NCBI GenBank assembly: GCA_965219965.1
Contig: OZ244796.1
Coordinates: forward strand, 620,001 to 684,000
Source: G965219965 sp965219965
Lineage (GTDB): Bacteria; Pseudomonadota; Alphaproteobacteria; RS24
Direction: 5' to 3'
Length of the DNA: 64,000 nt
The stretch's first letter is position 1, and the number at the start of each line of letters is the position of its first letter. Shown here in pieces: positions 52,281 to 60,546 of this stretch. Position numbers and translations under genes: made by a program. The notes under the pieces were generated by a model that saw nothing but the letters and a program-made list of their open reading frames with translations, did no database searches and had not been told where the DNA came from.

Positions 52281-54434
52281 CTATCCGACAAAACGTTTGG
52301 CCTTATTAACCAAACGGCTGCCTTTTAATGCCGTCATTAATTCATTGACCTGTTTGACATCTTTAACCTGCACATCAATTTGCAAATTGCAAAAATCTTC
52401 ATCCTTTTGCGTCAGCTGTAAATTACTGATATTCACGCCAAAAGCGGCCATTGTATCGGCAATTTCGCCCAATGTGCCGACCTGATTCAGCACAGTTAAA
52501 TGAAGCCGTGAGTCAAAATATTGTGTCTTACGCAAATCCATATCCCAATGCAGAGCCACCCAACGTTCGGGCGATTGCTCAAAATTGGCCAGTGCTTCCG
52601 ATTCAATCGGATAAATATGTATGCCCTCATTGGGAATGGATATGCCGACAATTCTATCCCCCGGCAAAGGAAAACAATTCGGCGCGATACGCAAGCCTTC
52701 CGTTGACCTTAATCCCGTAACGGGCAAATCGGCCATGATATTTTTGCGCCGCGCAGTGAGTGCTTTCATCGCTTTGAAAATCACATTGCCGCGCTTGCGA
52801 TTGGGATAAACTTTTTCTAGCACATCTGTGCCAGTAATATCACCAGAGCCGACCTTAATATATAAATCCTGCACATCGGCACAATCAAATGGTGCCAAAG
52901 CACGTTCCAAAACTACTTCATTCAAATCGGCTTTTTCGGCTTTGAAAACGCTTTCAATCACATGTTGGCCGGCTTGCGATTGTTGCACCATTTCCTGCTC
53001 TTTACGCATATGCCGAATAGCGGCACGTGCTTTGCCCGTGACAACCATTTGTTCCCAGCCCTGCGGTGGTGGTGTATCTTCACCTGTTAAAATTTCTACC
53101 TCATCGCCAGAGCGCAATTTGCTCCGCAAAGGCCGATGATTGCCGTTAATGCGCACGCCGATACATTTATTGCCAATTTCAGTATGCACAGCATAGGCAA
53201 AATCCAATGGTGTCGCCCCTTCGGGCAAAGCAATCAAACGCCCCTTTGGTGTGAAGCAAAAAACGCGGTCATGGAATAATTCCAGCTTGGTATTTTCAAG
53301 AAATTCTTCTGCCGAGTCGCCCGATTTCAACTGGCCGACCAATTCCTGCAACCATTTGAACGGCTCAATATCATTCATATTAGGCCGCCTTGCGCCGTCT
53401 TTTTCCTTATAAATCCAGTGCGCCGCCACGCCATTTTCGGCAATATTATGCATTTCCTCCGTGCGGATTTGGATTTCCACCCTTTGCTGATTAGGGCCCA
53501 AAATCGTGGTGTGAATAGACTGATAATTATTGCTTTTGGGAACAGAAATATAATCCTTAAATCGGCCAGGAATAAATTGCCATTTTGTATGAATGGCGCC
53601 CAAAGCCCGATAGCAATCAGCTTGGCTATCAACAATCACACGAAAGCCAAATATATCCGATAGCTGCTCTAGCGAGATGGATTTATTTTCCATTTTGCGC
53701 CAAATGGCAAAGGGACGCTTTTGGCGGCCAAAAACTTTAACCGACAGCCCCTCTTCGGCCAGCAAATTGTGAATATCATAAGCAATGCTGTCTAGCATTT
53801 CGCCATTTTCGCTGTGCAATTCTTTCAGCCGATTTTCCACCAGCTCACGCCCTTGCGGGTTGAGATGTTTGAACGCTAAATCTTCCAACTCTTCGCGGAA
53901 AGAATGAATTCCCATCCGCCCGGAAAGCGGGGCGTAAATTTCCATGGTTTCGCGGGCAATGCGATGGCGTTTTTCTTCCGATTGAATATGATGCAATGTC
54001 CGCATATTGTGCAATCGGTCGGCCAGTTTCACAATTAAAATGCGAATATCATTGGCTGTGGCCAACAAAAATTTTCTAAAATTCTCCGCCTGCTTACTAG
54101 AGGAAGATTTCATTTCAATTTGCGACAGCTTTGTTACGCCGTCCACAAGACGCATCACTTCATCGCCAAAAAGATTAGTGATTTCTTCCTGCGTAGCATC
54201 TGTATCTTCTAGCGTGTCATGCAACAAACCCGTGACAATCGTTTCAGGGTCAAGTTTTAGCTCGGTTAAAATCCCTGCCACTTCAACTGGATGAGAAAAA
54301 TACGGATCGCCTGAGGCGCGCATTTGCGTGCCGTGCTTATTGACAGCAAAGACGTAAGCTCGGTTGAGCATATCTTCGTCTAAATCAGGGATATAGGATG
54401 AAACCCTATCAACCAGTTCAAATTGGCGCATCAT
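52281..54434 (-). CDS. rsh: Bifunctional (p)ppGpp synthetase/hydrolase (Rel/SpoT)
   Basis: 717 residues. The HD hydrolase domain is intact (FSHPVEVAGILTEL, GLLHDTLEDTDAT). The synthetase has RFKDYISVPKSNNYQSIHT, where RFKD is the RXKD form found in bifunctional enzymes. TGS (about 380-445) and a C-terminal ACT domain (LHLTVLNQVGTLGEIADTMAAFGV) follow. As usual for the class it is expected to be the sole long RSH, sensing starvation. It lies downstream of rpoZ. Confidence 0.97.
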   Translation of the reverse strand: MMRQFELVDRVSSYIPDLDEDMLNRAYVFAVNKHGTQMRASGDPYFSHPVEVAGILTELKLDPETIVTGLLHDTLEDTDATQEEITNLFGDEVMRLVDGVTKLSQIEMKSSSSKQAENFRKFLLATANDIRILIVKLADRLHNMRTLHHIQSEEKRHRIARETMEIYAPLSGRMGIHSFREELEDLAFKHLNPQGRELVENRLKELHSENGEMLDSIAYDIHNLLAEEGLSVKVFGRQKRPFAIWRKMENKSISLEQLSDIFGFRVIVDSQADCYRALGAIHTKWQFIPGRFKDYISVPKSNNYQSIHTTILGPNQQRVEIQIRTEEMHNIAENGVAAHWIYKEKDGARRPNMNDIEPFKWLQELVGQLKSGDSAEEFLENTKLELFHDRVFCFTPKGRLIALPEGATPLDFAYAVHTEIGNKCIGVRINGNHRPLRSKLRSGDEVEILTGEDTPPPQGWEQMVVTGKARAAIRHMRKEQEMVQQSQAGQHVIESVFKAEKADLNEVVLERALAPFDCADVQDLYIKVGSGDITGTDVLEKVYPNRKRGNVIFKAMKALTARRKNIMADLPVTGLRSTEGLRIAPNCFPLPGDRIVGISIPNEGIHIYPIESEALANFEQSPERWVALHWDMDLRKTQYFDSRLHLTVLNQVGTLGEIADTMAAFGVNISNLQLTQKDEDFCNLQIDVQVKDVKQVNELMTALKGSRLVNKAKRFVG

Positions 54435-54491
54435 GCCCTTTTCCTCTTCTCAATTTTTGAGCTTATGGAAGTTAGGACAAAATACCAGCCT

Positions 54492-54947
54492 TTACTCCTT
54501 CTCGCCACCCCGTCTTGACCCTTTGGAGGAGGCCGCCGCATCCTGCATTTCCTGTAATGTGGCGAGAATATCCTCTTCATCCATAGGCGCAAGCTCTTCG
54601 GCGGGCGGGGTTTCTTCTGCTGGAGTCTCGTTTTGGTCTGTTGCGGGGCTGGCCGTGTCTGCATCGCCCATAAGGCGTGGCGCATGGGCGATGATGGATT
54701 CTTCTTCTGGCTCGTCCACATCAATGCGTTTTTGCATCGATTCAACCAGTTGTTCGCGCAATTCTGCGGGCTGGATTTTTTCTTCGGCAATTTCGCGCAA
54801 AGCCACAACGGGATTTTTGTCATTTTTGCGATCAATAAGCACCTCCGCGCCTGCTGTCATGCAACGCGCCCGATGGGCTGAAAACAGCACCAATTCAAAG
54901 CGATTGGGAACCTTATCAACGCAATCTTCAACGGTAACACGAGCCAT
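54492..54947 (-). CDS. rpoZ: RNA polymerase omega subunit
   Basis: 151 residues from ATG 54947 (AGGAG five bases upstream; ATG 54950 is adjacent). The core is MARVTVEDCVDKVPNRFELVLFSAHRAR, then KNPVVALREIAEEKI. The C-terminal ~75 residues are very acidic and low in complexity, making it longer than the 91-residue E. coli protein. Omega assists assembly of RNA polymerase and in some bacteria contributes to ppGpp binding; it is encoded just before the ppGpp enzyme. Confidence 0.95.
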   Translation of the reverse strand: MARVTVEDCVDKVPNRFELVLFSAHRARCMTAGAEVLIDRKNDKNPVVALREIAEEKIQPAELREQLVESMQKRIDVDEPEEESIIAHAPRLMGDADTASPATDQNETPAEETPPAEELAPMDEEDILATLQEMQDAAASSKGSRRGGEKE

Positions 54948-55052
54948 CATTGCTCCTATCTGTGCCAGAATGAGTGAAAATCTCACCCCTCATAAGCCTT
55001 GCGGGCGGCAGAAGCAAGTAAAATCGCCCGTTTAGCAGCAAAATAGCTGATT

Positions 55053-55547
55053 TCAAGCCGATAAAGGCACAATTTCGGCCAGTTCTTCTGCTGTGAATGC
55101 CGCCAGCAAAGCCGTGATATTCTGCCCGCTTATCGGGTGCTGCCAATCGGGCGCAATATCATATAATGGCACCAGTACAAAGGCGCGTTCGGCAATGCCT
55201 GTATGAGGCAAAATGGGCTGGGCAGCATTTTGCTGGCCGTCATAATCCAGTAAATCCAAATCCAAGACCCGTGCCTGCCAACGCTCACGCCTTTTGCGGC
55301 CAAAAGCGGCTTCAATTTCATGCAAATGTGCCAGCAAATCGGCAGGTGCGTGGTCGGTTTCCACTGCTAAGGCGGCATTAATATAAGGCGGCTGGTCAGC
55401 AGGGCCCATGGGCGGGGTTTGGTAAAGCCGCGACATGGCCACCACGCGAATATCCCGCGCCTGCATAGCTTGCGGAACAGCCAATACCGCCGCCGACGGG
55501 CTGTCATAATTTCCCGCCAAATTCGCACCGACGCCGATATAAATCAT
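55053..55547 (-). CDS. folK: 2-amino-4-hydroxy-6-hydroxymethyldihydropteridine pyrophosphokinase
   Basis: 164 residues. YIGVGANLAGNYDSP at the start, MGPADQPPYINAALAVET, and RWQARVLDLDLLDYDG with LPHTGIAERAFVLVPL are FolK signatures; the DLDLL acids bind Mg. It pyrophosphorylates the pterin in folate synthesis. It precedes rpoZ by 105 bases that show no gene, and is divergent from the DUF1643 gene. Confidence 0.96.
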   Translation of the reverse strand: MIYIGVGANLAGNYDSPSAAVLAVPQAMQARDIRVVAMSRLYQTPPMGPADQPPYINAALAVETDHAPADLLAHLHEIEAAFGRKRRERWQARVLDLDLLDYDGQQNAAQPILPHTGIAERAFVLVPLYDIAPDWQHPISGQNITALLAAFTAEELAEIVPLSA

Positions 55548-55622
55548 CTTTCACTCCTCATTTGCCTTTTTAGCATATTTTGGTAGGCTTCAGGCAAATT
55601 CAATAATTTCAAAGCCTGTCCA

Positions 55623-56138
55623 ATGCCCCACTATCCGGCTCAAAAAGAAAATGAAACGCGCCTTGCTGATTTTTCGCCCTGCCGTGCTTATCGTTATCAT
55701 TTGGCGCAAAATTGGGATAAGCACAAGCCACCGCTTTATTGGCTTATGCTTAATCCCAGCACGGCGGATGAAAAAGTCAATGACCCGACCGTTGAAGGTT
55801 GTGAACGCCGCGCCCGTGATTGGGGTTATGGCGGCAGTGTGGTGTTTAACATATTTGCTTATCGCGCCACTGACCCGACAGAATTAAAACAACAAGCCGA
55901 CCCAGTGGGCGCAGAAAATGACGCATGGCTTCGGCAACTGGCCGAACTAAGCTGCCAGCACGATGTTATCGCCGCTTGGGGTGAGCATGGCCAGCACCAA
56001 GGGCGCAGTGATACGGTGCGTGATATTTTCCGTCAGCAAAATGGACGCTTATTGGCTTTGCAAATCAATCAATCGGGTGAGCCGAAACATCCGCTTTATA
56101 TTGCACGGCACATTAAACCTGTGGCTTTTGCTTTTTAA
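55623..56138 (+). CDS. DUF1643-family protein
   Basis: 171 residues, no signal peptide or membrane helix. CRAYRYHLAQNW, LYWLMLNPSTADEKVNDPTVEGCERRARDWGYGGSVVFNIFAYRATDP and HPLYIARHIKP define DUF1643. Its function is unknown; members appear scattered in bacteria and phages. It stands alone on the plus strand between folK and smpB, an interruption of an otherwise minus-strand block, so it may be an acquired gene. Confidence 0.88.
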   Translation: MPHYPAQKENETRLADFSPCRAYRYHLAQNWDKHKPPLYWLMLNPSTADEKVNDPTVEGCERRARDWGYGGSVVFNIFAYRATDPTELKQQADPVGAENDAWLRQLAELSCQHDVIAAWGEHGQHQGRSDTVRDIFRQQNGRLLALQINQSGEPKHPLYIARHIKPVAFAF

Positions 56139-56146
56139 CAATGACA

Positions 56147-56629
56147 TTAGCAATTACGGTGACGCATCAGGCGGGCTTTGTCGCGTTGCCAATCGCGGCG
56201 TTTTTCATTATCGCGCTTATCGGCCATTTTGCGTCCCTTCGCATAGCCGACCAAAACTTTGGCCAACCCGCCAGCTGTAAAATAAAGTTTAAGCGGAATA
56301 AGTGTCGCCCCGTCGCGTTGCACGGCGGCGGCCATTTTATTAATTTCACGTTTTTTCAACAGCAATTTACGCGGACGGGTCGGTTTATGATTTAATTGAT
56401 TACCGCTAACATATTCAGGAATATCAGCATTAACCAAAAAAGCCTCGCCCTTTTCCACCCGTATATGCGCGTGGGTTAAATTGGCTTTGCCTTGGCGCAG
56501 ACTTTTAACTTCTGTGCCTTGCAAAACCAAGCCAGCTTCCAGCGTATCGCCAATATCATAGTCAAACCGCGCACGGCGATTATCGGCAATGGGTTTGCTT
56601 GCTGATTTTTTGTCCGATTTGGAGGACAT
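56147..56629 (-). CDS. smpB: SsrA-binding protein SmpB
   Basis: 160 residues from ATG 56629; the longer frame to 56734 lies inside dapA and is rejected. RRARFDYDIGDTLEAGLVLQGTEVKSLRQGKANL is the SmpB core, with basic tail KRDNEKRRDWQRDKARLMR that lies in the mRNA channel during trans-translation. tmRNA itself was not found nearby. It follows dapA by 8 bases, as is usual in alphaproteobacteria. Confidence 0.96.
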   Translation of the reverse strand: MSSKSDKKSASKPIADNRRARFDYDIGDTLEAGLVLQGTEVKSLRQGKANLTHAHIRVEKGEAFLVNADIPEYVSGNQLNHKPTRPRKLLLKKREINKMAAAVQRDGATLIPLKLYFTAGGLAKVLVGYAKGRKMADKRDNEKRRDWQRDKARLMRHRNC

Positions 56630-56637
56630 GGTAAACC

Positions 56638-57516
56638 TTAATCCAACAGCCCCGCATGGCGCAAAGCGGCATCCACCTGCTTTTTGCTTTGCGGCTGTAT
56701 GGGAACGAGTGGCAAACGGATTTCTTCCTCGCACAGCCCCAGTTTTTTGGCGGCATATTTCACTGGCACGGGGCTGGCTTCAATAAATAAAGCTTTGTGC
56801 AGGGGCATGAGTTTATCTTGCAAAGCCAAAGCGGTCTGTGCATCGCCGCCCAATGAGGCGGCCTGAAAATCCGCACAAAGGCGCGGGGCGACATTAGCCG
56901 TCACCGAAATGCACCCCACCCCGCCATGGGCGTTAAAACCAAGAGCCGTGCCATCTTCGCCCGAAAGCTGGACAAAATCCGCCCCGCAAGCGGCGCGTTG
57001 CAAGCTGACGCGAGTTAAATCGCCCGTGGCATCTTTCACGCCAGCAATGTTAGGCAGTTTGGCCAAAGCCGCCATAGTTTCCACCGACATGTCCACCACC
57101 GAACGGGCGGGAATATTATAAATATAAATGGGCAAGTTTTTCACGGCATCATTCAGCGTGGTAAAATGCGCGACCATGCCGCCTTGCGTTGGCCTGTTGT
57201 AATAAGGCGTCACCACCAGCGCACCGTCCGCCCCTGCCTGCTCGGCATGGCGGACAAATGCCAATGCCTCAGCCGTGGCATTGCTACCCGCGCCAGCCAT
57301 GACCGGAATTTTCCCTGCCGCCGCTTCAATCACCACTTCTACCACGCGGCAATGTTCATCATGGCTTAAAGTCGGCGACTCGCCCGTCGTCCCGCACGGC
57401 ACAATACCATTTGTGCCTTGCTCAATATGCCATTCCACCAGCCGCGCTAGGGCTTTTTCATCCACCGATTCGTTACGAAACGGGGTGACCAGTGCGACAA
57501 TAGAGCCTCCAAACAT
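56638..57516 (-). CDS. dapA: 4-hydroxy-tetrahydrodipicolinate synthase
   Basis: 292 residues from ATG 57516 (MFGGSIVALVTPF), with GAGGG about 10 bases upstream; the longer frame to 57675 is not supported. The catalytic triad Thr is in CGTTGESPTL, Tyr in VVTPYYNRPTQ, and the Schiff-base Lys in IAGVKDATGD. It commits aspartate semialdehyde and pyruvate to lysine and meso-diaminopimelate. Confidence 0.96.
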   Translation of the reverse strand: MFGGSIVALVTPFRNESVDEKALARLVEWHIEQGTNGIVPCGTTGESPTLSHDEHCRVVEVVIEAAAGKIPVMAGAGSNATAEALAFVRHAEQAGADGALVVTPYYNRPTQGGMVAHFTTLNDAVKNLPIYIYNIPARSVVDMSVETMAALAKLPNIAGVKDATGDLTRVSLQRAACGADFVQLSGEDGTALGFNAHGGVGCISVTANVAPRLCADFQAASLGGDAQTALALQDKLMPLHKALFIEASPVPVKYAAKKLGLCEEEIRLPLVPIQPQSKKQVDAALRHAGLLD

Positions 57517-57604
57517 AAGATAATCCCTCAATTTGCTTTGGCTCACCATAAGCCCAAATCCCTTACGCTTCAAGCTATCCCTCAGGGTTGAGATGCGGAA
57601 ATTA

Positions 57605-57633
57605 TTGACCAAAACCGCTGGCTGGGCTATGGC
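57605..57633 (+). promoter_or_regulatory. Candidate promoter of tRNA-Ser(GCU)
   Basis: TTGACC (57605-57610), a 17-base spacer and TATGGC (57628-57633), with the tRNA 50 bases further on. The -35 is strong and the -10 weaker, a pattern seen in stable RNA promoters. Confidence 0.4.
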
Positions 57634-57682
57634 TTGCGGATTATGATGCGCGTGATAAGCGGCGCAATCATGCAAGAATGAT

Positions 57683-57773
57683 AGAGAGGTGGCCGAGTGG
57701 TCGAAGGCGCTCCCCTGCTAAGGGAGTATGCGTTAATAGCGCATCGAGGGTTCGAATCCCTTCCTCTCTGCCA
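57683..57773 (+). tRNA. tRNA-Ser(GCU)
   Basis: 91 bases with encoded CCA (57771-57773). The acceptor AGAGAGG pairs fully with CCTCTCT; the anticodon loop CTGCTAA gives GCT, and the long variable arm includes TATGCG...CGCATC. Two accessory genes follow directly, before host-type genes resume. Confidence 0.97.
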
Positions 57774-57826
57774 TTTTTGGGCTGCCCCTCAATGCGAAAC
57801 AATATGAAATTTACGTTGGCTGTGTA

Positions 57827-58048
57827 TCACTCCAAAACAATGTGAATGAATAGCAACGCAAATATAGAGTTGACTGAAGCCCAAATAGATGCCCACAAGC
57901 TAACAATCGGAAGAGTATATGCGTTGTTATTATTGTTTGCTTCCTCTATTACCACCTTGCCCTCTACGGAAAAGTAATAAGTCACGGTCGCTACCCACAC
58001 GGCAGCACAAATGCCCAAAGTTCCCCACCAAGTGAAATACCACGCCAT
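57827..58048 (-). CDS. Small two-helix membrane protein, unknown
   Basis: 73 residues. Two membrane helices (about 4-26 and 46-71) flank a short loop with an Asn run (EEANNNNNAY). No family recognised. A strong AGGAGG lies about 6 bases before the ATG at 58048, which supports a real gene. It lies 49 bases downstream of the LRAT-like gene on the same strand and next to tRNA-Ser(GCU); the pair may be a functional unit, but nothing in the sequence says what the protein does. Confidence 0.65.
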   Translation of the reverse strand: MAWYFTWWGTLGICAAVWVATVTYYFSVEGKVVIEEANNNNNAYTLPIVSLWASIWASVNSIFALLFIHIVLE

Positions 58049-58097
58049 TGAACCCTCCTAAAATTTTAAAGAATTAGATATACTCCCACCTAATAAG

Positions 58098-58553
58098 CTA
58101 TGCGGTTACTCTGTTTGTCTGGGTAAATAAGGCGTAAGAGAAAAATCCAATTATTATCAATAAGAATGGAAGCATTTGCTTATCTTTCACGAACTTGGAA
58201 GCGGTTAAAGCCGCCAAGCCCGATATTACAGCAATCTTTAATTGCGGTGATGATTTTTCTCCGTGACAACACCAATTGACGAAGTGCTGGCAGTTATCAG
58301 AAGACAAAACCCATTTTTTACCAATCTTACTGCGGGCGCGGGCAATAACCTCTGTGGGTGAAATGTCTTCAGATTGGCTTAAGCGCTCTATACGATTTCC
58401 ACCTGAGAATTCTTCTAATGTTTCTTCGGTAACCACGCCCCTCCGCTTTGAAGCGGATATGGCCATGCCATTCCCAGAGTAAACACCCCAATGCTGTATA
58501 CCACTAGGTAATATCGCAGCGATTTTGTCGCCAAATTTGAGTCGATAAATCAT
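58098..58553 (-). CDS. LRAT-like (NlpC/P60 superfamily) protein with C-terminal membrane anchor
   Basis: 151 residues. The LRAT pattern is clear: FGDKIAAILPSGIQHWGVYSGNGMAI gives the catalytic His21, and SDNCQHFVNWCCHG gives Cys88 in the NC.HFV motif. Helices follow at about 104-120 and 128-144, a membrane tail like that of animal LRAT and H-rev107 proteins. Animal relatives are acyltransferases or phospholipases; bacterial ones are largely unstudied. The enzyme part probably faces the cytoplasm. Located in an accessory pocket after tRNA-Ser together with the small membrane protein. Confidence 0.82.
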   Translation of the reverse strand: MIYRLKFGDKIAAILPSGIQHWGVYSGNGMAISASKRRGVVTEETLEEFSGGNRIERLSQSEDISPTEVIARARSKIGKKWVLSSDNCQHFVNWCCHGEKSSPQLKIAVISGLAALTASKFVKDKQMLPFLLIIIGFFSYALFTQTNRVTA

Positions 58554-58710
58554 ACCACTCTCATATATGATTTTTGATATAAAATCAATAAGCCGCAGTT
58601 TCGTTCGCTAAATACTTATAGCGTGTTTGGTATGCTGCTCCCCATTTAACCCCATTTAGCCCACGCAAGCAATACTTCCCCTGTCGTGGGTTTTGGCTTA
58701 TACCTTTTTT

Positions 58711-60546
58711 ATGAATATGAACATCGCACCCAAACGCGTTAGAAAATTTGCGTTGCTTTTGCTGTTATGCGCCGTCAGTGTTACGGCGCGGGTGAGCCAA
58801 GCAGAAGAAACCCCGCACAGCATTACAACGCACGGCATTGCCATGCATGGCACACCCGCTTTGGAAAAAAACTTTCAGCGTTTTACTTTCACCGATAGCC
58901 GTCCGATTATAGGCGGGCGGTTGGTGCGCGCAAAGCTGGGCAGTTTTGACAGCCTCAATCCGTTTATTGTGCAAGGCCAAGCCGCTTTTGGTTTGCGCGA
59001 ATATGTTTTTGAAAGCCTGCTGGCACGGCATTATAATGAACCCTTCGCGCTTTATGGTTTGCTGGCCGAAAGCGTGACCACCCCACCCGACCGAAGCCAT
59101 GTGACTTTCACCATGCGCCCGCAAGCGCGTTTTGCAGACGGCACGCCCGTAACGGTGGATGATGTGATTTTCTCGCACAGCTTACTGAAAACAAAAGGCC
59201 GCCCCAATCATCGCTATTATTATAATAAGGTGACGAAAATCACCCGTCCGACAGCGGGGCAAATTCGGTTTCATTTTGACCCGCAAAATCCCGACCGCGA
59301 AATGCCGCTTATTATGGGGCTGATGCCCATTCTGCCGCGCCATTATTATCAGGGCGCGGATTTTTCGGCCAGCTCGCTAAAGCCGCCACTGGGCAGTGGG
59401 CCTTATATTGTCGCCGACATATCGGCGGGGCGGAAAATTATTTATGAAAAAAATCCGTCCTATTGGGGGCGGGATTTTAATTTTGCCCGTGGGCGGTTTA
59501 ATCCGCACGAGCTGGTGTTTGATTATTACCGCGATGAAAACGCCGCCTTTGAAGCCTTCAAAGCTGGGCTGGTGGATATTTGGCAGGAAAGCAATCCAGT
59601 GCGCTGGGCGGCGGGCTATGATTTCCCCGCCGCTAAAGATGGGCGCATTATTCAAGAGGAAATTAAAACCGGCCTGCCCTCTGGTCTCTATGGTTTTGTG
59701 TTTAATACGCGCCGCGCTCAATTTAGCGAGGCGGAATTGCGCCACGCGCTGTCTATTATGTTTAATTTCCCGTGGATTAACAAAACGCTTTACGCCAATG
59801 CTTACAAGCGCACGCAAAGCTATTTTCAAAATTCAGATTTAAGTTCTTACCAAATCGCGGCAGATAAAAATGAAAAAGCTCTGCTACGCGGCGCGGGGTT
59901 GTCGGAAAATATATTGGCACAGGGTTGGCAAGCCCCCAAAGGGGATTTATCGGGGCGCAACCGAAAGGCGCGACAAAAAGCCATCGCTTTATTTGCCAAA
60001 CATGGCTATGTGATTAAAAACAGCCGCATGGTGAATGAGAAAACGGGCAAACCTTTTCGTTTTGAAATTCTTGTGCAACGGCGCGAAGATGAACGCCTAT
60101 CGCTGAGCTATAAGCGCATGTTAGAAAGCATCGGTCTGACGGTTAAAGTGCGGCTGGTAGATGCGGCGCAATATCAAAACCGTTTGCAGAATTTTGATTT
60201 TGACATGATTGTTTATCATTGGTTTGCATCGCTTTCGCCCGGCAATGAACAAAATTTCTATTGGGGGTCGCAAGCCGCCACACAGCAAGGCAGCCGCAAT
60301 TATGCTGGTATCCAGAGCCGCCATATTGACAAAGCCATCAAAGCCATGACTAAAGCCGAAACGCGGCAAGATTTTGCTCGCGCGAGCCGTGCGTTTGACC
60401 GCCTTTTAATGGCAGGTGATTACGTCATTCCCCTCTTCCACCGCCCCGCGCAATGGGTCGCACGCTGGCATCATGTGGAACATTATTGGCGTCATTCTCT
60501 TTACGGCGTTCAGCTAGATAGCTGGTGGGTTACGGGTGATAATTAA
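58711..60546 (+). CDS. ABC transporter family 5 solute-binding protein (YejA-like)
   Basis: About 611 residues from ATG 58711 (ATG 58717 also possible; neither has a clear ribosome site, and the frame reaches a TTG at 58693). A Sec signal (RVRKFALLLLLCAVSVTA) precedes the mature protein. SBP_bac_5 features: SFDSLNPF, VFESLLARHYNEPF, FTMRPQARFADGTPVTVDDVIFS and LGSGPYIVADISAGRKIIYEKNPSYWGRD. It would deliver peptides or similar solutes to an ABC permease, but no permease or ATPase gene lies beside it, so partners must be elsewhere. The end overlaps ntrC tail to tail by 4 bases. Confidence 0.9.
   Translation: MNMNIAPKRVRKFALLLLLCAVSVTARVSQAEETPHSITTHGIAMHGTPALEKNFQRFTFTDSRPIIGGRLVRAKLGSFDSLNPFIVQGQAAFGLREYVFESLLARHYNEPFALYGLLAESVTTPPDRSHVTFTMRPQARFADGTPVTVDDVIFSHSLLKTKGRPNHRYYYNKVTKITRPTAGQIRFHFDPQNPDREMPLIMGLMPILPRHYYQGADFSASSLKPPLGSGPYIVADISAGRKIIYEKNPSYWGRDFNFARGRFNPHELVFDYYRDENAAFEAFKAGLVDIWQESNPVRWAAGYDFPAAKDGRIIQEEIKTGLPSGLYGFVFNTRRAQFSEAELRHALSIMFNFPWINKTLYANAYKRTQSYFQNSDLSSYQIAADKNEKALLRGAGLSENILAQGWQAPKGDLSGRNRKARQKAIALFAKHGYVIKNSRMVNEKTGKPFRFEILVQRREDERLSLSYKRMLESIGLTVKVRLVDAAQYQNRLQNFDFDMIVYHWFASLSPGNEQNFYWGSQAATQQGSRNYAGIQSRHIDKAIKAMTKAETRQDFARASRAFDRLLMAGDYVIPLFHRPAQWVARWHHVEHYWRHSLYGVQLDSWWVTGDN

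Noticed and set aside
58660..58690. CCCACG/CGTGGG inverted repeat followed by TTTT upstream of the solute-binding protein gene
   Set aside because: The loop is about 19 bases and the stem only 6; it lies at the start of a gene with nothing upstream on that strand to terminate.
57740..58700. att-like repeat of the tRNA-Ser(GCU) 3' end
   Set aside because: No repeat of the T-arm/acceptor sequence was visible downstream; only a short CCCCATTTA tandem near 58650, which is unrelated.
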